A DNA stretch of 64,000 nucleotides, taken from Channa striata. Lineage: Eukaryota > Chordata > Actinopteri > Anabantiformes > Channidae. The notes beneath the pieces were generated by a model. The model worked only from the letters and a program-made list of their open reading frames with translations. It was not told the DNA's origin and ran no database searches. Shown piece after piece: positions 11,410 through 24,700 of this stretch. Within the stretch, counting starts at the first letter, position 1, and each line of letters starts with the position of its first letter. The stretch is taken from NCBI GenBank assembly GCA_033026295.1, contig CM065171.1:2755457-2819456 (forward strand). The letters run 5' to 3'. The position numbers and the translations under genes were made by a program.

Positions 11410-14400
11410 ATGGAGGAGATTAAAGTGTCTCCTGACTATAACTGGTTCAGAAGCACAGTGCCCCTGAAGAGAGTAAGTACCTCATGATTTATAATGGAAT
11501 GTAGTGGTGGTGGTGGATTGTAGTCAGTGGACACGCTGCTGTGTGCAGATGCAACAACACACATCAACATGCAGCAATGTGTGAGCACAATGCTTTTATT
11601 GAACTTTACGTAGAAATATGAAAAGAAGAACAGTAATTCAGGTCACGTAAAACAACTTAGAGCTAAAGGGGATAGTAAGTGTTGACTAGGGTTTGGAATT
11701 TAAACTTACAACTTAAACTTAACTTTACAAAATCCCAGGTACGCTTGACAAAAACTGGACTACTTCTTCTCATTTCCACATGAGAAGAACATAGCTGTCT
11801 GCTCAGATAACCTGTCTACATGACAAGGCACATTAATGCTACAGCATGTTCGTTTGTTTGGATACGAGTCAGGATGCCTGGCTAATGTTGCATGTGGCCT
11901 CTGTCAATGGTCAAAGCTGTGGCTTCGCTTTAGAAAGACAAAGATTTGATGCAGCACAATTCATGTGGAAAACTAATTAGCTAGTTGGACATTAATTCTG
12001 ACCGACAGTTTAATGCAGCACCTCAATCACTCTGATCAGTCTGTCCGTCTTTCCTTTCCAGACAGATATGTTGTTGTAAAATATGCTAGTATTAAAATTT
12101 CCACAAGAGATGGATATGAAAATTAAAAACAGCCTTTTGTCCATGGCCTCCTGACATTGTCCTTTGCTTGCTTTCACCACTTCAGTTACTCATATGTGCA
12201 TTGATTTGCTAAGCTCACAATTCTATCTGAATAGTCTCACTCAAAGGCAGGGTTTGCTGCTGATTCAACAATCTGAATCAGCTAAAAAGCTAGTATAAAC
12301 AGCACGGGATACGTGACAAAAGCTAGGGTGACGGGTATTCAATGACAACCTCAGACGGGCTGATAGCCACATGATAAACTGCTAACAAGTTTGTGTGAAA
12401 TTATCATGAAAAGTATTAACCCTGTGACACACCAGGCCGATGGTCAGGCGTGGTGAGTTGGATCACGTATTTGTAGTCTCATATTGCTGACAATAGGGAA
12501 ACGCTGTCGGTGGCTTCTCAGCAGACAGATTGACAAGCCTTTGTTTTGTATGTATGTCGTCATTATTTAAACGCACGTGTAACAAACACCAGGATAATGA
12601 AGATATTTTTCGCACAAAGTGGGATCAGTTTTCAGTGAGGTTTATAGCAGAATCTGTCAATCTGTCCCACCAACCAATCTGCTTGTATTTAAACTGGTGA
12701 TCATCTTTCAAATGCCACTCTTCCAAGATGAATCAGAGTGGCTGCTCAGGAACACTGGTTTCTGTAAAAATGCTGGATTACAGCACAACATAAACCAGAT
12801 TAAGATGGAACAGAGTAGCTCATGACTAAGCTGCTCAGTTACAGAGCCCCTAACTCCTGACTGTACTTTTACTGCTAGGTGTTAACATTATCCCTCACAT
12901 TGTGGTTGTTTTATTTTTTCACCCCTAATCACCTCACACATCATTTGCCAATAAACCATCTTCTTTACAGTGACATGGCTGGTACAACTAAAATTAATTA
13001 CATAAGTAGCAATACCAGAGAGTTTTGTTGCCCCTGGTCTAAGTTTAAGACTTGCTGCTGGCATCAAATTCAAAGTGAGCAAAAGTAAAACAATACATTT
13101 TTATAGTTTCAACACTATTTAAACAATGTCACAACTTCTTTGGGACAAAGGAATTCATTATTTGAATAACTTTACCTGCTACTCTGTAGCATGTGAGTTT
13201 TACACTTGAGAATGAATACATTTTTGTGGTTATACTGAGCCTTGTATTATTAATCAGATTATGAAAAGTAACAAGTAACTGCAGTAAAGTAGTGAAGAAT
13301 GAAGGAGCAGAAAATGAAAATACTTCCTACCCAGACATACATGTATCTGTGTAAATGCACTTGGCTGTTTTCCAACACTGCCTGAAATAGCAGTAAGGGC
13401 TCTGAAGTGACAAGTTGGTAAAAGGAAGTGTGCAGCCAGCATGGCAGAAAAGGGTTTTGCTGGCAGAGAATACAACCACTCACTCACTTACATTCGGGGC
13501 TTCCCTGTTTATTGTTCATCACTGCGATGCATAATTCCTGACGTTCAAATTTCCACATAAACGCCTGGTTGAACTTTAAAACAGATTTCCCCCTTTACCG
13601 TTTCCAGAGTGACTTTGCTGACGGAAAGTCACTAAACGTCCTCAGTACAGATCAGTGAGTGCTCTTTGTCAGGTCACTGCAGGCAGATGTTTCAAGCCAC
13701 TGACTGAATAAAGAGGATCCAGTGACTGTTATTACATGCACTTAATTAACCAGGTGACAGTTGGCTTTCAAGCTGATTTCTTAGCTGTCATGTGAATGGA
13801 AAAGCTTGTTTCCAAAATCGGCATAGGAGATTAGGGAAACTTCATTTCCCCGGGTAGATTTCTCCTGGAAATGCTAATTCCCCTGCCATGTGTATGTATA
13901 ACAAGGTTTCCAATCAGCCTCCTCCAACAGCACGTGTTTAACAAAAGGCTACAGACAGAAACAAGAAGCTGAGTGAAAGGTTAAATAAAGGAGAAACCAT
14001 TAACGGAGCGACGTCAGCTCACTTTTAAAACAAACTGCCCAAAGTCTGGCTGCAAAAAAAAAAAAAACTAACGCAAAGATCCTCGTAGAAACCGAAATAA
14101 GTCACTTTCCATCAGAGTTTGTTTTATTCATACAGTTCCAGCTATATTTCAGCTGTGTTTCTCTTCTCTTCTGTCTCACCTGTGCTGTCACAGACAGCCA
14201 AATCAGGTCAGTTAGAAAGCACCGTGTTCTGTTTGCCAGGTTCTAAAATAAGTCAGAGATGGAGAAGTGGATTCAGATTACTTGTCTGTGTCTTGTATAT
14301 ATAGATTTCTCTGAGAAACCGGCTAGTGAAGTGCATGAGAATGCAGTCAGCGGTAACAGTGTATCATCTTTGTTTCAGTGGATAAAAGTTGATTCCTCCT

Positions 14401-16656
14401 GTGATTCAGTGTGTCCCACAGCACATGTTCATCAGCAGACAGCCAGTTATTGGTCACATGCTTACACAAAGTGGGACACGGTACAGTCTAGTGTTTTACC
14501 ATTTTTACTTCATCAGTGTGTATTTGTTTTAACATGTCAGCAGGTCACAAACACTTTGTACCTTAGCAGTGTAACAGATGTAGTTTAGTATAGATCCATA
14601 CAAGTTGCTGCCTGATGGTCTGTAAACACTGCGAATAGTCAGAACAATATCATCATGATAAATGTTTCAGACATTATCTGTTACATGTTGAACTTTGTGC
14701 CCACGTGTCCAGGCAGTAAGTGAAAGCGTTTACGTTACATACTGTGTTTTAACAATGCTAACATTACCACTGATGTGTCATCTCCGTATCTCCTCCCAGA
14801 TAAAGGCTGCTCTGGGCTCATGCATGTTCCTGTCAAAACAGGAACAGTTTACTGTGACAGAGAGTTTTTGCATAAATACAAATTCAGCAGCATGTAACAA
14901 AGAGATATCGATCAGGCAGACCTGGAGTCTTGGTTATTCATTTCTCCCTTATCTTGGCTCAGTCACTCATTAATATGACTGTAGTTTAAAAATGGTGATT
15001 AGGGTAAGATTCATGGTAGATGTCCAGTTAAACTTAGCAGCAGTGTTTACAGTAGATTGCACAAATGAGTTTCAAAAACTGTATGTTACACATGTAAAAG
15101 GATTCTAATAGACCCCCTGAAAGAAAAGTATAAACCTGAACATAAGCATAACAGAAGAGATGAAGACCAGTACAAATTCTCAAAAGAAAAGTTGTCATTC
15201 TTAAATACACGAAAAACATGAAATTATCAGTGATAGATTTTCTGTCAGTCTATCTTTGGACAATATGAAGTTGATTTCTGCTGTCTTTCTGTGGATGAGT
15301 TGCCACGATAGGTCAGTGTTGCTGCAGTAGTAGGTCAGTCAGCTGCCTTAAATTTGCAAGATCTTGAATTTGCAGTTGTTGTACGGAGCCACTTGAAAAC
15401 TGGTTATGCATTTATTGCTATTAGTTTATCCAAATGCTGTTGCTTGCTAATGCAATTTCTCAAGTAGGGAGCCTTTTCTTCATCTTCATCCCTGCCCATC
15501 TCCATGAAACGTGAACAATGCTATGCAGATAGATTTAAACTACCTAAAAGAACTTTAGCCAAACAAATGATGTGGAGGTAGCCTTAAGCCATTTTGACTA
15601 CTGTAGCAGGCACAGGTAAAAGGTCCAACATAACTTCACATTCTCTATAGTTTCATCTCTAAATGTGGTGACATATTTTAATGTATGCAGCTCCTCCAGT
15701 TTACTCCTACCTAAATTTTGACTTTTTCTCCCAGACTGTAATGAAACCATGATGACAAGTTAATTTTTTCATTCGGTGTCACCTAGAGAGGTCACGGCAT
15801 GTTTGGTCTTTATCATGGATCTTTTACTTTAGGAGACTGTTATGAAGAGAATTGGGTGTCGACTCTTCTCACCTGCTGTGTTGTGGTCTCCTCCAGATCA
15901 TCGTTGATGATGATGACAGTAAAGTGTGGTCGCTGTATGATGCAGGTCCAAAGAGCATCAGGTGTCCCATCATCTTCCTCCCTCCAGTCAGTGGGACAGC
16001 TGAGGTGTTTTTCCAGCAGGTGTTGGCTCTGACAGGCTGGGGCTACAGAGTCATCTCGGTGAGTTCAAGACTGAAGCCACACATTCAGCATGAGACAGGA
16101 TCTATCATTTAGTGTTTTGAGCAGCCATGGGGTTTAAAGGAGATTGACATATTTAATGGAAAGACAGGGAAAATACAGCTGGTGATCTGACAAGACACTG
16201 AGGCTTAAAAGGAACATCAGGCATGTTTTCATAAAGCAGCTTTGATAAAACTAACCTGACGTGGACTAAGCGAGTGTAGACGATGCGTTTCCATGGTAAC
16301 TGATGTTTTAAGTTATGCAAATGTTCTTTACGAAAGTGAATCTTTTGAAATTAGACTTGTAAAAAACCCCTGGTTGAACTGGTCATATATGTTAAATATG
16401 TACTAGACACATGATTACTTCCTCTTTGTGTTTCCAGCTGCAGTATCCAGTCTACTGGGATCTCATGGAGTTCTGTGACGGCTTCAGGAAGCTTCTCGAT
16501 CACCTGCAGCTTGATAAAGTAAGACCCTCTCACTCAGATCCTTTTGTAAACTACGTAGCTTTGGGTATCTGCTGAGGAAGTTGTGACAGTCTCTGTTACC
16601 TTTAACAAACAATTTTTAGGCAAAATCCAGGCGCACTTCTCCAGTCAAGTAACAAG

Positions 16657-16694
<38 letters not shown>

Positions 16695-18440
16695 ACATTT
16701 TCTTAAAACAACAGTTAAATGCCCATTTGAACAATGCCACAGGTTTTGATTGTAATTATTTCCCCCTTACTGTGATGAAGTGATAAAACCATGTCTTCCA
16801 TCTGTGCAAAAACATATTATAAAATTCTATATTAGGCCTTCTATATAGTAGCTGTCTTAAAATTTACAGTCTTGTTAGTATGAAAATTCCTTCTTTGTTC
16901 CTTTTCCCTTTCCCTTCCACTCAGGGAAAAACAAAGAGGAAGTTTTTCACTAAAACACCTTTAATTCTTGAAGATGTCCACTTGATGCGATGAACTTTAA
17001 GACTGTTAAAGCACCTTATAAAATTTAGATACACATGCCAATAAATGTTTGAAAACAATAAAATCTATATTTTGCTCCCACATAGCCTCCTCGTGAGCAG
17101 TGGGAGCAGGAGAAATTACTACAACAACTGAAAGCTCCCCAGTGCCGATAATGGCACCGGACTGTTGTTTTAAGAGACACTTGAAAATCTGTGTGATCCT
17201 AGTAATCAACCAAATATGGCCCTGTGTCTAATGATGATCTGTTTCTGATACTTGAACACTCAGGTCCATCTGTTCGGGGCCTCCCTAGGTGGATTTTTAG
17301 CTCAAAAGTTTGCAGAGTACACACACAAGTCTCCCCGGGTGCATTCACTCATCCTGTGTAACTCGTTCAGTGACACCTCCATCTTTAACCAGACGTGGAC
17401 AGCTAACAGGTGACGTTTAATGACTATATCACAGGTGATGCTTATTTGTCTTTAGATTCATCAGTGACGGTTTCCCTTTCACGTCTCTTCTCAGTTTCTG
17501 GTTGATGCCAGCTTTCATGCTGAAGAAGATTGTTCTGGGGAACTTTGCCAAAGGGCCCATGGACTCAAAAATGGCAGATGCCATCGACTTCATGGTTGAC
17601 CGGGTATGTGTACACTGGCGACGTGCATTATGTTGGAGCGATGTGTCAGTACAGCCTATAGAAACACCGGTTCTGCATTTGAGGTTGTTAGCTGGTTATG
17701 AACATTAACATGCTATCAAAAGTGCGTTTCGTGTTCCACGTAAGCAGAGCCTCCGTGAGTTATTGGCAGAGATTGAACATCCACTACCTATGGTAATGTT
17801 TAATGGCATCTATCCAAAAGCTTTGTGTCACTAAGTTAAGCGTAACTACGGCAGAAGGATCCCTGTGTTCGGTCTAGCCTTTAGGCTTTTTAGTTGTTCA
17901 GTCGCAAGTGAAATGCTCACACTGAATCCATTACTGCTGTGTTTTGTTTAATATTCATAAGGCTTCTAAACATCATAATCAACTCAAGTAAACTATAACC
18001 TGTCTGTGCTAAGTTAGGTTGTAACGTGGCCATTTTAAATGCTAAAGATGATGCTTTACTACTGTTACAGCACAGGTGGAATTGGTAAAGGGATTATTAT
18101 TATGTTAAAAGGATTTAATAACCCGTGAGCCTGATGGCAGGACCGACTGAACAGGGACTACATACTGAATGCAAAAGGACGCAGACCTCATTTGAAAATA
18201 TGAGTAAACTAGACTAAACAGACATGCCCTTTTTTGGTTGATTACGCAGTCATCTGTATTCAGCAGAGCAGTGGTATCAGGATGTGGTTAGGTTTGCTAA
18301 ACATAAAAGGGGAACAACAAGCTTAAGTCTGACCAAAATTAAATATGTCCAAAATGTTGAACTACTACTTTACAACAGGGGATAACTTTGGTGTCCCCCA
18401 GTGTAAATACTTAACGTCTTCACATATGAGTATTAACCTA

Positions 18441-18475
<35 letters not shown>

Positions 18476-19723
18476 TGTGTCTGTGTACGCATGCTTGCAC
18501 TGTAGCTGGAGACTCTGAACCAAAGTGAGTTAGCATCGAGGCTAACGCTCAACTGTCAGAACTCCTATGTGGAGCCACATAAAATAAAAGACGTTGCCGT
18601 CACCATTATAGATGTAAGTAGGAGGGTGTACACTGGCATTTGTTCAAATCTGTTTGTACTCCACTGATTAAGGTTTTCTCCGGCAACGTTCAGGTTTTTG
18701 ATCAGAGTGCTCTGTCAGTGGAGGCCAAAGAGGAGATGTATAAACTGTACCCTAACGCCAGACGAGCCCATCTGAAAACAGGAGGAAACTTTCCGTACCT
18801 GTGCAGGAGCGCTGAGGTCAACCTCTACATACAGGTACTCTCACTTCCGCTCGGCAAACACTCTACAGCACAGTTCAGGTAACAAGTTGATCGATTTGGG
18901 ATTGTCGGAAAGTATAAGAGTGCATGAGAACTCTTGAATCCTTAGATAGTCAAGATACACGTTCAGTCACTTCCTCTGTACAGTTAACACCACCTATTTG
19001 CTAGAGACACAATCAGCTAAGGAGTCATAACGCAGGTGGACAGTCCAATGTAAATGTGTTTATTCATTGGATTAACCAATGTTATAAGGTCTTTTGGAGT
19101 GCAGGGAGCACTGCTGAAGAGCTTTAATGACACTCTGGTGGCCTCAGCCATCTGCTACGGAGTGGTCTGCTGGTGCAGCAGCATCACGATGGGTGATAGG
19201 AAGAGACTGGGGAAGCTGGCCAAGAATGCCAGCTCGGTTTTGGGAATGCCCCCTACCTGGCAGCAGGTGGGAGAAAGGAAGATGGTAGCCAAGCTATGAT
19301 CTGTGCTAGACAATGACTCCCACCGCCTGTACGACGCAGTGTCACGTCTGAGCAGCTCCTTCAGTGACAGGCTGTTACATCCTAAATGTCTCCCTGCTGC
19401 TGTCAGACTTTATAATCAGAGCTTTTCTCCGTTCCCAAAACTCTGGATGGTAGTTGGGATGTTTGATCATGTTTTAAATACAAAGAAGTAAAACTGCATA
19501 GGAGGTACCTCTATCGGTCCAAAGCAGTGTGTTGGTCATCCATGTTATGAAAAACCTAAACACTATAAAAAAAATACATTGACATTTGCAATTTGTTGTC
19601 TGCCCACAGATTCATTTGCGACAGTTCCACGGGACAAGGTACGCTGCCATCAGTCCTGACATGGTGAGCGCTGAGGAGCTGGAGGTCCAGGAGAGTCACA
19701 GGGACTCTGAAGATGACCAATAA
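11410..19723 (+). CDS. spg21: Maspardin (SPG21, ACP33)
   Basis: Maspardin is a cytosolic and endosomal alpha/beta-hydrolase-fold protein that binds CD4 and is lost in human Mast syndrome (SPG21). Eight coding exons join in phase: 11410-11472, 15897-16058, 16438-16518, 17264-17409, 17495-17603, 18506-18613, 18694-18834 and 19610-19723. They give 307 residues against 308 in human. Recognisable segments are KVSPDYNWFR at the N-terminus, IIVDDDDSK at residue 22, the nucleophile-elbow motif GASLGG with Ser at residue 109, and the block NARRAHLKTGGNFPYLCRSA. The start ATG follows its acceptor directly and matches the family N-terminus. The gene converges on shcbp1. Introns hold a tandem repeat, GT microsatellites and a LINE fragment, but the exons are clean. 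Confidence 0.97.
16660..16692. repeat. (GT)n microsatellite
   Basis: GT run in spg21 intron 3. Confidence 0.95.
18443..18485. repeat. (GT)n microsatellite
   Basis: GT run with one interruption, in spg21 intron 5, ending about 20 bases before the acceptor of the exon at 18506. Confidence 0.95.
19060..19480 (+). mobile_element. Non-LTR retrotransposon ORF2 C-terminal fragment
   Basis: Open but broken reading frames contain VASAICYGVVCW, DRKRLGKLAKNASSVLG and GERKMVAKL, then a second block (HRLYDAVSRLSSSFSDRLLH, LPAAVRLYN). These match the C-terminal tail of reverse transcriptases of teleost LINEs. An in-frame stop separates the two blocks, so it is dead. It sits sense-oriented in spg21 intron 7. 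I do not assign a clade. Confidence 0.7.
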
Positions 19724-21739
19724 GACAACGTTTACATAACTGAACATTTCACCGGACATTCTCCAGATTTTCTATGGAGCTCAGCAGTCTGTCAGTGAAG
19801 CAACAGAGGATATTTGATTTTGACAGATGAAGCAATATTTTATTAATGACCTGTATATACGTTACTCTGCCGCTCTGCTTTAAAAACATGACACCTTGCC
19901 TTATGTCAAACCAATCTGATAACTGCTGCACTTATAAACTGCCTGTTCTGTGTGTACATTTTTACAGTGGTTGACAGTGCTGCCAGAGTAGTAATGAACG
20001 CACTGGTTTAACTTGTTACAGAGAATTATGTATATGAGTGTAATTCAAAGAAATTACTTCACTTTTTGTTTTTTTTTCATTTGTTCTGGAGCCTTTACAG
20101 TAAAGTTTCTCAATTTCTTGTGGTGTACAGATCAGTTTATTTAAAGCTTTCACTGTTTTTCACTCAGCGGTGTCTCATGCATTAGTTCAACTTCTGCTTG
20201 TTTCAGCTGGTAAAGTATAAATGAAATGTTTTCCGATTTCTAGCTTCACAAAGCGACATCAGTTTTAAGTTTCTGTGGAATCTGATCCTCCTGCAGCTAA
20301 ACTTTCTAGTTGAAGAGTCAATAACGGCAACATGCTGCTCATTTTATTGTGGAACAAAGTAGACATTCTATTCAACGTGAGGCCTTTTATCTGTTTAAAT
20401 GCCACCAAAGGCAGGAGAGCAGGATTCTTCAATAACCTGCGATTGAAGGCCACAGTATATCAAGCTGCTTGGTGAAAAATGTTACTTTAAAGGATAAAGG
20501 TTATAATTCTGAATATGTTCAGACAACAACTGTTTACTTTCTGCTGATCAGAACAAAGAGACCAGCTGGCAGACAGTGAAACATTCACCAAAAAGATTAA
20601 AAACATAAATAAGATAGGAAGTATTGGACTTCATTTATCAGGGAGAACACACTGCTGAGTCAATTTCAATTATATTTAAATATATCAAGAAATTACAGAA
20701 CAGTAAATTGAACTGGAAAATATAAAAACTTATCAGTTATTTCTAATTCTGGTATTTAATATAGACATTGAAATTAGCTAATAAAGTTTTTATACACTTA
20801 ATTGATCCCCATTGGAATTAGTTTCAGGACACGTGTGTGAAACTACTACAGGGATCCAAGTGTGGGATGTGGACAGGAGTAACTAGCAATCACACCGTCA
20901 GCCCAGGGTTCATGAACAACTGTTCTACCAACTGATCACAGCCGCCACAGAAATCATCAATCATAAGCAGCAAATTTTTGGGGGGGCAGAGACACCCGCA
21001 AACAGAATGTACATTTTTGTTTACAGCAACAGCAAAGTGAGTTCAGTGTAATATTTGGCTTTGTGGCATATTTGTTAGCCGAGTCGGATGAGAACGCACA
21101 TCAATCATGAATCAACGCATACTGAGGCTTCGATAGACACTGTTTAATCTGCAAGAAATTCACTGTGTTGACAATTTCCGCACTTCAAACCAAAAACCGA
21201 CTTACTGGTATCAGTCTGTCTAAGTGTTTATTTTCACTGGGCTTCTACTTTCAGAGCACGTTAATCCGTAGTCTTCCCTAAACCATAAAATACCTTAAAG
21301 TTTTAAAAAACTCCTGAGCCACCGTGTTACAATCTCCTTCATTTGTGTGAACATCAACAGTGCTGTGTTTCTTTTAACAATCCACCACCTTCAGAAAAAC
21401 AACATTTATTAGATCTGAAGTCAAACCACCAAACCTACATTCAAAGTGACGAGTGGAATTTCTAGTTAATATAGCAATTTTTAAAAACTAAAAACATTTC
21501 ATTTTAACATCAGGAGCCCGGACGAATAAATAAGATAAAAGCGTTATTGTGCCACTAGAAACATAAACAGGCAGCTTACAACTAATTACAACACTCGTGT
21601 GCCCAACGCGGATGGATGGATGTGAAGCTGCACTGATCTTTTCATGGCAAACAGAAGCAATCGGCTAAAATATGAACTAGCCAAAAATCACAGGGTGCTA
21701 TACTAAGACGTGGTAGTTCAAGCGTCCTCAAGTTGTCCA
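19724..21739. other. Convergent 3' region of spg21 and shcbp1
   Basis: Two kilobases between the two stop codons, expected to hold both 3' UTRs. AT-rich and without recognised repeats or exons. A minus-strand AATAAA lies at 21405-21410 and would serve shcbp1. No clear AATAAA for spg21 was identified. Confidence 0.5.
21405..21410 (-). promoter_or_regulatory. Possible shcbp1 polyadenylation signal
   Basis: AATAAA on the minus strand about 330 bases beyond the shcbp1 stop codon. Confidence 0.4.
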
Positions 21740-24700
21740 TCAGTAGACGAAAGTGCCAATGTCGCCCCTGCCATTTCGTCTGAACTGATTTCCCTGAACT
21801 GACACAAAGATTGGGTGATCCATCAGATCCTGGATGGTTTGAGTGGTGCAGGACGGCTCTTTGTGTCTGCTCTGCTGACGACTAAACTGCCACTTCCTGC
21901 CTGAGGTGGAAGCAACATCACCATCTGCGCTGTGGTTGTCCTCTGTGGACTCTGGTTGAATAGGTGCTGAGCTGCTGAATGTCGGGGTTGTTGTTGAGGT
22001 GGAGACGAAGAGTGAATTTGAAAGTCCTCCCTGCTGTTTGTCTTCAGCTCTCTGTCCTGCAGGGTCTGTTGCAGGGTGTGCTATGGGAAAAAAGAAGTTC
22101 TTTTATATAGGGATCTCTGCTTCACTGTGCACAGTGGTGATTAAAAGCACATTTTATTTCTGCATAAATACAAGCTTAACATGATTGTCACACAAATCCC
22201 AAAACCACAAAGGGAATCAAATTAAAGGAGACTAAATCTTATTGAATGAGGTTTTTGAGGTAAAAATTTCAAGCTTAAATATTTGTGTGAGAGAAAATGA
22301 TGAGATCTTCACTAGGTGTGACCCATTTGGTTGCAGTGAGGTGTCAGCCCAAAAACAAACAAATTGGGTTTTGTTGTTTTCTCATTTGTTTAACCGGTTT
22401 ATCTTTATCTAGGTTTAGAACACTTTTGAGTCATGTGTATGGGTTGTAAAGGCTTCACAAACTTTCAGGCATTGCTGCACTTGTTCTTTTCTTTAATGTT
22501 ATATTATAGCTACCTTCACAGTCTAAAGGAACCTTGGTGTTGGGCTTCACCAGAATCACTCCATATCCTTCGTTGTTGTGGATCACATTGTTCTCCATGG
22601 TGATAGACGGCATCACTCTCATCTCATCGACCAAGTCCTGCATGTGCACGCAACACACACACACACAAAGTGGTATTTAATTGCATGTTAAAGCTAACTG
22701 GCTTTTTGTTTTGTTTCTTCATTTTAATTTAGTTGCATCTTATGCAAGAATGTTTAACAATTTTGATTTCTCAAATTCATAGTAATCCTGAATTTTTAAA
22801 AGTAACTTTTTGTCCATTTTATTTAAGGTTTCCAATGTGTTTCTGCCTCTAGTACAAACTAAGATCTTTATGTCTGATCAATCAGTATCCTAATAGAAGC
22901 ATGAATGAGCTGTACGTCTGCCTAAATGGCCAATCCCTGATCCCCATAGTTCTTGTCATCATTTTTATTAAAAGGTAAATATATAACAATAAACTAGTCT
23001 TGAATGTGTTCTGAAGAGAATGCAGCAGCAGCCTCATCTCACCTTAATGAGGATCCCATCTTTACAGTGATGGATGCCGTTACTGACCAGACTGCAAACA
23101 CTTCCAGGGTAGATCTCCACACCAGCTCCCTGCACACAACACACAGCATTAAGCAAACACATACATTCATAAAAAAAAAAAGCTAGAATTTTACTAATAG
23201 AAGATTTTTTTTCAAATGAAAGTAAAAAATGAAACTTCAGCTTTATTTAACTTATAAGTTGGAATCTACTGCACAGAAAAACATTTACTGAAAAGGAGGA
23301 TCCTATGCTGATCATCTGCAGGCGTGAAAGCATTGATAAATCTTTAGATTTTTGTCGTGATCAGCCCACAGACCGTAACTGCAGAAACTCACCTTGGATC
23401 CATAAAGGTCACACATGTTCATGTTGAGATGGGCCGAAGCTCGTGCAATAATACCGGTGGTTGCACACTGCAGAACACAGTTCTCCAAGTTCAGAGTCCC
23501 CTGACGGACACCTGACAGTCAAACCAACGTGTTTACATGGGAACATGCATGGGAATAATAGTCATTGCAGAAACTGTAATGAACTGGTAATTTCGCATGT
23601 TTGATTTCTTATCAAAAATTTGAACTCTTGAAATGTTCCCAAAGATTTACTGTAAAAAAACATTTTTTTATAAATGCCAGTGTTGCATGTAGGTTTACAA
23701 TGGCATCACACCACAGAGATGGAGGCTTGTTTTCATCTGTACTCACACAAAATGCCCTCGATAGCATCGTGCTGGATAAACTTAATGTTGGACAGTCTGA
23801 CATCAGCTCCTGTCGTCTCCACAAATGAGTCTCCCTTGTTTTTATTTTCAATCACTACGTCATCAGGAAAGCCAAAGCCTGGCAAGCAGAAACCCAGAAA
23901 TCAGTCAGCATTCAGCAGTTCTTCATGAACACCTGCAGGCTTAAAGCCTGAAGGGTGGATAAAACTAAGCCCTCTTGCCATGCAGGGTTTTCTTCCATTC
24001 TTGAAGTTAATTTATGCAGACACGCCCCCGCAGTGAAGCTGTGGAGGCACAAACTGGACGTTGTTTTACCTTCTATGGTGATGGAGTCCGGTATGACGAT
24101 GGAGCTGCTCACATTGTAGACCCCAGGCAAAATAATGACCACGTCGCCCTCATGGCACGACTCCACAGCGGAAACTGGCTCTTTGTGGAACTAAACACAC
24201 ATGGCAAAGAGCTCAGGAACATCACAGAGCATGAGCTCACACAAAAAAAGCGAAATTAAGGTTTCTGTAAATAAAAAAAATATGATGCTGTTGATTTTTC
24301 GTTTTAACGTTTTACAACAAAAAACATTTTCTTAGCTTCACTTTATTGGTAAAATGTCAGAGACTGACTAAACTTTTCATTGTTTTTTTTGTTTATTTAT
24401 GTATATACTTTAAATTAATTGGACCTTTACAGCCCAGTATCTTCTTTTCCTTCAGCTCTTCCCTTTCAGGGGTCGCCACAGCAACCACATCCTCGTCTCA
24501 ACGTCAGCTCTGCTACCTCCAGCTCTGCTACCTCCAGCTCTGCTACCTCCAGCTCTGCTACCTCCAGCTCTGCTAACTCCAGCTCTGCTAACTCCAGCTC
24601 TGCTAACTCCAGCTCTGCTAACTCCAGCTCTGCTAACTCCAGCTCTGCTAACTCCACCTCTGCTAACTCCAGCTCTGCTAACTCCAGCTCTGCTAACTCC